Source: an uncultured Bacilli bacterium (lineage in GTDB: Bacteria > Bacillota_I > Bacilli_A > RF39 > UBA660). From it: a DNA stretch of 17,855 nucleotides. Under the pieces are notes generated by a model. It was not told the origin of the DNA. It saw only the letters and a list, made by a program, of their open reading frames with translations, and made no database searches. The position numbers and the translations under genes were made by a program. The DNA lies in NCBI GenBank assembly GCA_947629125.1, contig CANRCO010000013.1, positions 1 through 17,855 on the forward strand. The letters are read 5' to 3'. The first letter of the stretch is position 1, and every line of letters starts with the position of its first letter. Positions 6,319-13,366 of the stretch are shown here, piece by piece.

Positions 6319-7989
6319 ATGAAAAGCGTAATTAAAAAAAATTTATTTATAATCATTTTAACTATAATCTTTTTTTCTGTTCCAGTAGTTATAACTTGGG
6401 ATTCAGCTCATTATCTTAGTATGACTGCAATATTTGAAAAAGTTAATTTATGGAAAAATTGGGATATAGTTCGGGGTATATCATTTCCGTTATTAATATA
6501 TTTTAGCGATCTGATTTTTGGTAAAAGTAATGTTGGTTTAACAATTCTAATGTTTATATTCTATCTTATAATGTTATTTTATGTATATAAAATAGTTAAT
6601 AATATATTTGATAATAAATATCCTATATTAAAGTTTATTCTTTATTTTTTTGTTATAATTAATCCAATTATATTTGGTTATTATCATACTCTTTTAACTG
6701 AATTTGTGGCTATAACTTTTGGAATAATTAGTTGTTATTATTCTTGGAAATGGATTCAAATTTATGATATTAAAGATAAAAATAATATTAAAATATCATT
6801 AATATTCATAATAAGTTTAATATTTATGTGGTTTATTAAACAACCATATTCTTCTACTGTTTTATTTCCTTATATTATATCTATAATATTATCGTTGTTT
6901 AAAAATCATCAGATAAAAAATTTTATAACTAAATTAACTACATTATTTATTGCTTTAGTTGTTCTTTTTTGCAGTATAATTATATGGAACAACTTTCTTA
7001 CTAATAAAGGAATAAACATTAATACAAATAGAAATTCAAATAATTTATTAGGTAATCAAATTGTTCAAGGGATAGATCATTTTAAAATTGAAGAAAACAA
7101 GAAAGAATATAAAAAGGAAAATATTAACAAAAATAAACTATTAGAAAAAAATGAAAAACAAAAATTATTATCTAAAGAAAATAAATTATATAAAATTATT
7201 TCTATTTATAATTTTAAAAATCAAATAATAGATCAAACAATAATTAAGGCAAATAATACAATTTCCAGTAAAGAAGGAATAAAATTATTAATTAAAAATC
7301 TTTATAAACATCCTTTATTAATTTTAGAATCATATTATAGTAATTATTTAGCATTAAGCAATGTATATTCTATATATTCTAATGATGGAGTACTTTACTT
7401 TGTTAAAAGGAAATTTAATTTAAATTTTATTTATGAAAATAAATCAATATTATTAAAACCATATAAAGATGATACAAATTTATTTTATTTAAATGATGAA
7501 CTATATAGTTATGCTAAATTTTATGAAAATAATATAAGTATTTCTAACCCTTTAAAATTGATTGTAGAATTCTTAATGACCATATATACATATATTTATA
7601 AAATTATATTTATCTTATTACCTTTTGGTTTAATATTAAGTATTTATTATAAAATTAAGCAGAAAAAAGAATTAAATAAGTTATCAAAAAAAGCTAAGAA
7701 TTTTAAATGTTGTTCTAATAATTTGGAAAATAAAGAAAAATATTTTGATTTAATAATAATTTTATTAGGATATAGTTTTTTACATATTTTAGCACATGCG
7801 GTATTAGGTTGTGTGATTGATAGGTATACGGCTCCAGCTTTTTTAACGTCTATTATAGGATTATTGTTAATAATATTTTTTATATTTATACATATTTATG
7901 AAAAAAGTAAAATAAATTCTAAAAAAAATGGAGGAGTAAATGAAAAAAGAAGAAAATCAAAAAATAGCAGTACTAATTCCTTGTTATAA
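6319..7989 (+). CDS. Polytopic membrane protein, GT-C-like glycosyltransferase
   Basis: The product is 556 residues. ATG follows AGAGG (6309-6313). It has many hydrophobic helices in an N-terminal block (about 8-26, 56-90, 102-145, 158-225), a large hydrophilic Lys/Asn-rich loop (about 225-400), and C-terminal helices (about 410-440, 475-525). An Asp right after helix 1 (TWDSAHYL, D28) and a Glu in LLTEFVAI (E128) fit GT-C enzymes, which use polyprenyl-phosphate sugars on the outer membrane face. RYTAPAF (from R502) before the last helix also fits. A GT2 donor-synthase gene follows, so the two may form a donor/acceptor pair. Oddity: the frame overlaps the next gene by 50 bases, and losing one A from the A8 run at 7921-7928 would instead end it at the TAA (7937-7939) abutting the next ATG. 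No close family is recognised, and the exact substrate is unknown. Confidence 0.77.
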   Translation: MKSVIKKNLFIIILTIIFFSVPVVITWDSAHYLSMTAIFEKVNLWKNWDIVRGISFPLLIYFSDLIFGKSNVGLTILMFIFYLIMLFYVYKIVNNIFDNKYPILKFILYFFVIINPIIFGYYHTLLTEFVAITFGIISCYYSWKWIQIYDIKDKNNIKISLIFIISLIFMWFIKQPYSSTVLFPYIISIILSLFKNHQIKNFITKLTTLFIALVVLFCSIIIWNNFLTNKGININTNRNSNNLLGNQIVQGIDHFKIEENKKEYKKENINKNKLLEKNEKQKLLSKENKLYKIISIYNFKNQIIDQTIIKANNTISSKEGIKLLIKNLYKHPLLILESYYSNYLALSNVYSIYSNDGVLYFVKRKFNLNFIYENKSILLKPYKDDTNLFYLNDELYSYAKFYENNISISNPLKLIVEFLMTIYTYIYKIIFILLPFGLILSIYYKIKQKKELNKLSKKAKNFKCCSNNLENKEKYFDLIIILLGYSFLHILAHAVLGCVIDRYTAPAFLTSIIGLLLIIFFIFIHIYEKSKINSKKNGGVNEKRRKSKNSSTNSLL

Positions 7990-8872
7990 TGAAAGTAAAA
8001 CAATTGAAAAAGTTGTTAAAGATTATCAAAAAGCTTTACCTGATGCAGATATTTATGTTTATGATAATAATAGTAAAGATCATACTGATGAAATAGCAAA
8101 AAACGCTGGAGCTATTGTTCGATATGAATATCGTCAAGGTAAAGGTAATGTTATTAGAACGATGTTTCGTGAAATTAATGCAGATTGTTATTTAATGATT
8201 GATGGAGATGATACTTATCCAGCTGAAAATGCTAAAGAAATGTGTGATTTAGTTTTAACTGGTAAAGCAGATATGGTTGTAGGAGATCGTTTATCAAGTA
8301 CTTATTTTACCGAGAACAAAAGATTGTTTCACAATTTTGGCAATAAAATAGTCAGATTTTTAATAAATAAATTATTTAAAAACAATATTAAAGATATTAT
8401 GACAGGATATCGGGCTTTTAGTTACGAATTTGTTAAAGGTTTTCCTGTATTATCAAAAGGATTTGAAATTGAAACTGAAATGACTATTCATGCTGTAGAT
8501 AAAAATTTTAAAATTGTTGAAATACCAGTAACATATCGTGATAGACCTGAAGGAAGTGTATCAAAATTAAATACTTATTCTGATGGTATAAAAGTGATAA
8601 AAACAATAGCTACATTATTTAAAGAATATAAACCTTTTGAATTTTTTAGTATAATTAGTTTATTTTTAACAATTATTTCTCTATTCTTTTTATGGCCCCC
8701 ATTTAATGAATATTTTAAAACTGGTTTAGTTATGAAATTTCCATCTTTAATTGTTGGTTGTTTTATCTTATTAACTGCAATACTTTTATTAATATGTGGC
8801 ATAATATTACAAGTAATAGTTAAAAAAAACAAACAAGATTATGAGTTATATTTAAATACTTTAAAAAAATAA
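7940..8872 (+). CDS. Membrane-anchored GT2, DPM1/GtrB-like polyprenyl-phosphate glycosyltransferase
   Basis: The product is 310 residues with a strong GGAGGAG ribosome site (7930-7936). The GT-A domain (about 8-230) has KIAVLIPCYNESKTI, VYDNNSKDHT, RQGKGNVIR, the metal motif DGDDTYPAE (88-96), VVGDRL, TGYRAFS (155-161) and EIETEM. Two helices follow (about 236-253 and 266-293), then a short cytoplasmic tail. This layout matches bacterial enzymes that make undecaprenyl- or dolichyl-phosphate sugars. It begins within the upstream GT-C-like gene and is probably its donor supplier. Codon use includes more CGT and GC-richer codons than its neighbours, which suggests a gene better adapted to this genome or of different origin. 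It is the second polyprenyl-phosphate-sugar synthase of the locus, so two lipid-linked donors are likely. Confidence 0.88.
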   Translation: MKKEENQKIAVLIPCYNESKTIEKVVKDYQKALPDADIYVYDNNSKDHTDEIAKNAGAIVRYEYRQGKGNVIRTMFREINADCYLMIDGDDTYPAENAKEMCDLVLTGKADMVVGDRLSSTYFTENKRLFHNFGNKIVRFLINKLFKNNIKDIMTGYRAFSYEFVKGFPVLSKGFEIETEMTIHAVDKNFKIVEIPVTYRDRPEGSVSKLNTYSDGIKVIKTIATLFKEYKPFEFFSIISLFLTIISLFFLWPPFNEYFKTGLVMKFPSLIVGCFILLTAILLLICGIILQVIVKKNKQDYELYLNTLKK

Positions 8873-8900
8873 AATAAAATATTTAAATATTTTATTTTAT
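8869..8900. repeat. 32-bp perfect all-A/T palindrome between two glycosyltransferase genes
   Basis: Positions 8869-8900 are a perfect inverted repeat centred between 8884 and 8885, with two 16-base arms and no spacer, composed only of A and T. It includes the TAA stop of the upstream gene. As RNA it can form a stem of about 14 bp whose 3' arm is U-rich. It could act as a weak terminator, attenuator or processing site upstream of the phase-variable transferase. No separate T-run follows. Confidence 0.6.
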
Positions 8901-8918
8901 AAAAAAGAGGAGATAGAA

Positions 8919-10158
8919 ATGAAGAAAGTTCTATTAACAAATTTTATTATATTAAATTATACGGGTTCTGAATTAGATACATTATCCATGGCAGAATATT
9001 TTTTAGAAAATAATTATGATGTAAGTATATTTACTATACAGTATGATCAGCCACTTATAAAAGAATTAGATAGAAGGATTAAAGTGTATGATTTTAATAC
9101 AGTTGATTCTATGGATAAGCATTTTGATTTAATTTGGGCGCATCATTTTCCTTTATTAGATTATTTGCTATTTTCAAAAAAAATAAGTGCAGATTACATT
9201 AGTTATTTTTCACTTTCATCTTATGAAGGTTATGAAGCTTTTCCTATATATTATAAGGATTTAAATTATTTAGGTATTTTAAGCAAAGAAGCTTATGATT
9301 TGGCAAAAATTGAAGGATATGATACAAAAAAAATTCAAATTTTTACCAATTATTCTTTTCAAAAATATTTTGATAAAAAAATAAAATTAAGTGGAAAGTT
9401 AAAAAATATTTGTATTATATCTAATCACATTCCTAAAGAAGTAATTGATGCAACAGAAATTTTTTCAAACAATAATTACAATGTTGATATTTATGGAATG
9501 GGGGGGGGGTTACTTATATACTAAAATAGATGAAAAAATATTATCTAAATATGATTTAATAATATCAATTGGAAAAACAATTAATTATGGAATTTCTTTA
9601 GGAATTCCTTGTTATTGCTATGATAGATTTGGTGGCGATGGCTATTTAAATTTAAATAACATTGAAAAATCATATGAATTTAATTTTTCTGGTAGATATT
9701 TAAGAAAACAAAAAACTGGTGAAGAAATTTATCAAGATATAATTAAAAATTATAAATCTTCATTAAAAGATATTAACAAATTAAAAAAATGGGCATATGA
9801 AAACTTTTGCTATGAAAAGATGATGAAAAAAACTTTAGAGTATATATATAATACTAAAAAAATTGATATTAAAAAAATATTACAAAAATACCCAACAGAG
9901 ATCAGACGTTCCTCTTTGTTTATGAATGTTGTTAGTGAAAAAACTAATGTAATAAAATATTTAACTAAAAATTTACAAGAAACAAAAGATATTTTAATAC
10001 AACAGGATGATACAATAAATAATTTAATGATAAAATTAGATCAAGCTATGAGTGATTTACAAATTTATAATAATAGATTAACAAAAATATTAAATAGTAA
10101 AAGTTGGAAGATAACTAAACCATTAAGAAAATTAATGAAAATTTTTACTAAAAAATAA
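8919..10158 (+). CDS. GT4-like glycosyltransferase split by a frameshift in a G10 tract (predicted phase-variable, OFF)
   Basis: ATG at 8919 follows AGAGGAGAT. As sequenced, translation stops after 201 residues at 9522-9524, just past a run of ten G (9500-9509). The rest of the protein continues in the +1 frame to 10158. Removing one G joins the two parts into a single 412-residue protein reading YGMGGGYLYTKIDEK. The N-terminal half (KVLLTNFIILNYTGSELDTLSMAEYF, then FDLIWAHHFP) is a GT-B N-terminal domain. The C-terminal half (ILSKYDLIISIGKTINYGISLGIPCYCYDRFGGDGYLNL) is the matching donor-binding domain. A predicted coiled coil and the tail SKSWKITKPLRKL, common in capsule glycosyltransferases, end the protein. 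Both halves are intact, so this is better read as a switched-off gene than a decayed one. A sequencing miscount of the homopolymer is the main alternative. It closes the first operon. Confidence 0.85.
9500..9509 (+). repeat. Poly-G tract (G10), candidate slipped-strand phase-variation switch
   Basis: There are ten consecutive G, counting the G of the ATG at 9498-9500, in a gene otherwise almost free of G runs. Codons 195-197 are all GGG. G9 is in frame. G10 (present) stops at TAA 9522-9524. G11 would stop at TAG after six further codons. The tract falls in a glycine-tolerant loop between the two GT-B domains. Confidence 0.85.
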
Positions 10159-10274
10159 ATACAAATTAAATTAATAATTATCAAATAATAAAAATAAGAT
10201 ATGTTATTTTTTTCATAAGTTGATGTATAGTGTATCTTTAATTTAATAATCACCATCAATCAATTTTCTAATAT

Positions 10275-10317
10275 AAGATTCTGTTTTTTAGTTATATTTA
10301 AAAGAATCTTTTTTTTT
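10275..10317 (+). terminator. Rho-independent terminator ending the first glycan operon
   Basis: AAGATTCT (10275-10282) pairs perfectly with AGAATCTT (10303-10310). The 20-base loop contains a T-run facing an A-run that can extend the stem. A run of nine T follows (10309-10317). The loop is longer than usual, so strength is uncertain, but position and tail fit. Confidence 0.7.
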
Positions 10318-10446
10318 ATAAACTTTTATCTAAACAATTTAAATTTTTGTAAATTTCTACTATTCATTTAATTTTAATTATATTTCAGTTCAAACTATAA
10401 TTTTTTACTGACTTTTATAGAAAATATTTAAAATTTAATTTTTTTT

Positions 10447-10455
10447 TGATATAAT
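10447..10455 (+). promoter_or_regulatory. Extended -10 promoter for the second glycan operon
   Basis: TGATATAAT is a perfect extended -10 element (TG-n-TATAAT). No good -35 is visible (TTTAAA at 10427-10432 is the best). Transcription would begin near 10462, giving a leader of about 39 bases with AGGAGG (10490-10495) before the ATG at 10501. Confidence 0.6.
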
Positions 10456-10500
10456 TGTATTGAATTGATAAATATAATATCAAATTTTCAGGAGGTAAAT

Positions 10501-11631
10501 ATGCAGAAAGAAAAAATTTATGTTACAAAATCTTCTTTACCAGATTATAATAAATTTTGTGAAATGATAAAGAATATTTGGGATAGCAAAATGTTGACAA
10601 ATAATGGATATTATCACCAAATATTAGAACAAAAAATAAAAGAATTTTTACAAGTAAATAATATTACGTTATATACTAATGGTCATCTTGCATTGGAAAA
10701 TGCATTAAATTTAATAAAAGGGCAAATTCCTGCCGGGGGGGGGTTAGAAATAATAACAACCCCATTTACATTTGTTTCTACTATTCATGCTATTGTTCGT
10801 AATGGATTTAAACCTGTATTTTGTGATATAAATCCAGATGATTATACTATAGATGTATCAAAAATAGAAAATTTAATTAATGAAAATACATGTGCCATTG
10901 TACCAGTTCATGTTTATGGTAACATTTGTAATGTAGAAAAAATAAAAGAAATATCTAAAAAATATAATTTAAAAGTTATATATGATGCTGCTCATGCCTT
11001 TGGTGAACGAATAAATGGAGAGTCAGTAGCTAATTTTGGCGATATTTCAATGTTTAGTTTTCATGCAACTAAAGTATTTAATACAATTGAGGGTGGTTGT
11101 TTAGCGTATAACAATAATGCATACAAACAACCATTAGAGCAATTAAAAAATTTTGGAATTAAAAATGAAGATGTTACCAATTTTATTGGTGGAAATGCTA
11201 AAATGAATGAATTTCAATCTGTTTTTGGAATATGCAATTTAGATGAGTTAAGCAACAATATTGAAAAGAGAAAATTATTGTATCATAAATATTTAGAATT
11301 ATTAAAAGATATAAAAGGCATAAAGCTAAACAAATTAAATGAAAAAATAAGTTATAACTATTCTTATTTTCCAATAGTTATTTCAGAAGAATATGGTTTA
11401 TCAAGAGAGTCTTTAATTGAGTTACTAAATAAGAATAATATATTTCCTAGAAAATATTTTTATCCCTTAATTACAGAATTAGATTGTTATAAAAATAATT
11501 ATGATTCAACTTTGACACCAATTGCACTTGATATATCAAAAAGAGTATTAACATTACCGATATATCCAGATTTAGAACCTGAAAAAGTTGAAGAAATATG
11601 TAATATAATAAAGAAAAGAGAATTAAAATGA
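10501..11631 (+). CDS. DegT/DnrJ/EryC1/StrS-family sugar aminotransferase with in-frame G9 tract (predicted phase-variable, ON)
   Basis: The product is 376 residues. The ATG at 10501 is chosen because AGGAGG lies at 10490-10495. The upstream in-frame ATG at 10465 falls in the presumed 5' leader. This PLP enzyme transfers an amino group from glutamate to a keto-sugar nucleotide. Motifs are SKMLTNNG, TNGHLALENAL (59-69), ITTPFTF (85-91), Asp162 in YDAAHAFG (pyridine nitrogen partner) and Lys191 in SFHATKVFNTIEGG (Schiff base). Oddity: residues Gly79-Gly81 are encoded by nine consecutive G (10735-10743), in a loop that is usually shorter (QIPAGGGLEIITTPF). One G more gives a stop after residue 100, and one G fewer gives TAG directly after the glycines. 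The next gene overlaps by 4 bases, so an OFF state would also hit downstream translation. With rmlA downstream, a dTDP-keto-sugar substrate is likely. Confidence 0.9.
   Translation: MQKEKIYVTKSSLPDYNKFCEMIKNIWDSKMLTNNGYYHQILEQKIKEFLQVNNITLYTNGHLALENALNLIKGQIPAGGGLEIITTPFTFVSTIHAIVRNGFKPVFCDINPDDYTIDVSKIENLINENTCAIVPVHVYGNICNVEKIKEISKKYNLKVIYDAAHAFGERINGESVANFGDISMFSFHATKVFNTIEGGCLAYNNNAYKQPLEQLKNFGIKNEDVTNFIGGNAKMNEFQSVFGICNLDELSNNIEKRKLLYHKYLELLKDIKGIKLNKLNEKISYNYSYFPIVISEEYGLSRESLIELLNKNNIFPRKYFYPLITELDCYKNNYDSTLTPIALDISKRVLTLPIYPDLEPEKVEEICNIIKKRELK
10735..10743 (+). repeat. Poly-G tract (G9), candidate phase-variation switch
   Basis: There are nine consecutive G forming codons 79-81 of the aminotransferase gene, in frame as sequenced. 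G10 leads to TAA after about 19 aberrant residues. G8 gives TAG as codon 82. It is 1.2 kb from the G10 tract in the preceding gene. Confidence 0.82.
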
Positions 11632-12383
11632 AAATAGCAATTATGCAGCCATATTTTTTGCCATATTTAGGATATATTGGATTAATTAAACATACTGATG
11701 AATTTATTTTATTAGATGATGTTCAATTTATACATCATGGTTGGATTGAAAGAAATAGAATTTTAAAACCAAATAGTGGAGAACAATATATTTCTGTACC
11801 TTTGATTAAACATTCTCAAAAAACATTAATTAAAGATATAAAAATAAGAAATGAAGAAATGTGGAAAGCAAAGATTAAAGCTCAACTGGTTCATTATAAG
11901 AAAAAAGCACCATTTTATAATGAAACAATGAATGTAATCGATAAAATATTAAAATATGATACTGATAGTATAGTAAAACTGAATAAATATTCTTTGGAAA
12001 AAATATGTGAATATTTGAATATTAATGCAAATATAAAAATTTTTAGTGAAATGGATTTAAAAATAAAAGAACCACTAAGTCCAGATGAATGGGCATTAAA
12101 TATTTGTACGGCTTTAGGAAATGTTGATGAATATTGGAATCCGCCAGGAGGTATAACATTTTTTGATATAACAAAATATGAAAAAGCTAACATTAAAATA
12201 AAATTTTTAGAAATAGTATTAGAATATTATTCTCAAAGAAGGGGGAAAGAAAATTTTATTCCTGGTCTTTCTATAATCGATGTTATGATGTTTAATTCAA
12301 TTGAAGAAATAAATAATATGTTAGATAATTATCAGTTTATTGAAAAACAAGATAAACAGTTAGTTAAAGTAAAGAAAAAATAA
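11628..12383 (+). CDS. WbqC-family protein
   Basis: The product is 251 residues and starts with ATGA overlapping the aminotransferase stop, implying translational coupling. The N-terminus KIAIMQPYFLPYLGYIGLIKHTDEFILLDDVQFIHHGWIERNRI is the hallmark of the WbqC-like family, as are SVPLIKHSQKTLIKDIKI, WNPPGGITFFD and the C-terminal FIPGLSIIDVMMFNS. The family is found in O-antigen and capsule loci next to amino-sugar genes. Its activity is not established to my knowledge. A role in modifying the amino group of a nucleotide sugar or glycan is the usual guess, and the gene order here supports it. No membrane segments or signal peptide are seen. The run of five G at 12241-12245 is in frame and too short to be a strong switch. 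Confidence 0.88.
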   Translation: MKIAIMQPYFLPYLGYIGLIKHTDEFILLDDVQFIHHGWIERNRILKPNSGEQYISVPLIKHSQKTLIKDIKIRNEEMWKAKIKAQLVHYKKKAPFYNETMNVIDKILKYDTDSIVKLNKYSLEKICEYLNINANIKIFSEMDLKIKEPLSPDEWALNICTALGNVDEYWNPPGGITFFDITKYEKANIKIKFLEIVLEYYSQRRGKENFIPGLSIIDVMMFNSIEEINNMLDNYQFIEKQDKQLVKVKKK

Positions 12384-12397
12384 TATGGAGTTATAAT

Positions 12398-13366
12398 ATG
12401 CAAACAGAAATTGGTGGATATTTAAATTATGAACAAAATTATGGAAAAGAATTTTATAAAAATTATATAACTTTAAACTCTTCCAGAAATTGTTTACAAT
12501 TTTTAATAAGGGAAAAAAATATTAAAGAAATATATATACCTTATTATTTATGCCTTGTAATTGAAGAAACTTGCAAAAATGAAAATATCAAAATAAAATA
12601 CTATCATATTGATGAAAATTTTATGCCAATAATAAATAATATTCCAACAAAAAAAAATACATATATTTATATAGTTAATTATTTTGGATTAATTAAAAAA
12701 CATCAAGTTAAAAATTTGAAAAAAAAATATAACAATATTATTCTAGATAATACTCATGATTTCTTTACACATAATTACAAAAATATAGATGTAATATATA
12801 ATTGTCGAAAATATTTTGGAGTACCAGATGGTGCATATTTAAAAACAACAATAAAAATAGATGAAGGTGCATATTTAAAAGCTCATTCATTAAATCGAAT
12901 AAAACATTTATTTGGTAGATATGAGCAAAGTGCTCAAAAATTTTATGAAGATTTTAATAAAGCAGATAAATCATTTGATAATAAAAATGTTGAATTAATG
13001 TCCGATATTACTCATAATATGTTGAAGTCATTAAATTATAAAAAAATTTACAAAATTCGAATAAGAAATTTTAATTATTTAAAAAAATATTTTTCTTCAC
13101 AAAATAAAATAAAACTAAAGAAAAATTCTAATTTTATGTATCCTTTGTTAATTAATAATGGATCTGAACTAAGAAAATATTTAATTAATAAAAAAATTTA
13201 TATACCTCATTTATGGCCAAATATTGATAAATTCTCATTAAATGCTTTTGAGAAAGATTTATTTAATAATTTGGTTTTGATACCCATTGACCAAAGGTAT
13301 AATATAATTACAATGAAAAAAATTATAAACATAATAATTAATTTTGAAAAGAGTGATAAATTGTGA
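12398..13366 (+). CDS. Divergent PLP-dependent aminotransferase-like protein
   Basis: The product is 322 residues with GGAG before the ATG, 14 bases after the WbqC gene. I do not know a named family. It keeps landmarks of fold-type I (DegT-like) PLP enzymes in the right order: an N-terminal TLNSSRNCLQFLIR cofactor-loop-like segment (25-38), IYIPYYLC, Asp117 in IILDNTHDFF (pyridine partner) and Lys138 in NCRKYFGVPDGAYL (candidate Schiff-base lysine). The family appears in polysaccharide loci and often carries the RK-x-x-G-x-PDGA signature. It is shorter than the usual 360-390 residues of DegT enzymes. Location between WbqC and the ATP-grasp protein suggests it helps make or attach a nitrogen-containing substituent. 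Codon use is extremely AT-rich (Lys, Asn, Ile), and the gene overlaps the next by 4 bases. Confidence 0.65.
   Translation: MQTEIGGYLNYEQNYGKEFYKNYITLNSSRNCLQFLIREKNIKEIYIPYYLCLVIEETCKNENIKIKYYHIDENFMPIINNIPTKKNTYIYIVNYFGLIKKHQVKNLKKKYNNIILDNTHDFFTHNYKNIDVIYNCRKYFGVPDGAYLKTTIKIDEGAYLKAHSLNRIKHLFGRYEQSAQKFYEDFNKADKSFDNKNVELMSDITHNMLKSLNYKKIYKIRIRNFNYLKKYFSSQNKIKLKKNSNFMYPLLINNGSELRKYLINKKIYIPHLWPNIDKFSLNAFEKDLFNNLVLIPIDQRYNIITMKKIINIIINFEKSDKL

Larger units (their letters stand above)
10159..10500. other. Intergenic region between the two glycan operons
   Basis: There is no credible gene in these 342 bases. They hold a 6-base inverted repeat TTGATG (10220-10225) / CATCAA (10254-10259), a terminator (10275-10317), about 100 bases of AT-rich sequence, and an extended -10 promoter (10447-10455) with a short leader to the aminotransferase gene. 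Confidence 0.6.

Noticed and set aside
9445..10158. Separate 237-residue gene beginning at ATG 9445
   Set aside because: That ATG lies inside the first half of the transferase with no ribosome site, and its first residues are an out-of-frame reading. The conserved part starts only after the G tract, so it is the second half of one gene.
12241..12245. G5 run in the WbqC-family gene as a third phase switch
   Set aside because: It is in frame and encodes conserved-looking residues, and five G is too short for frequent slippage.
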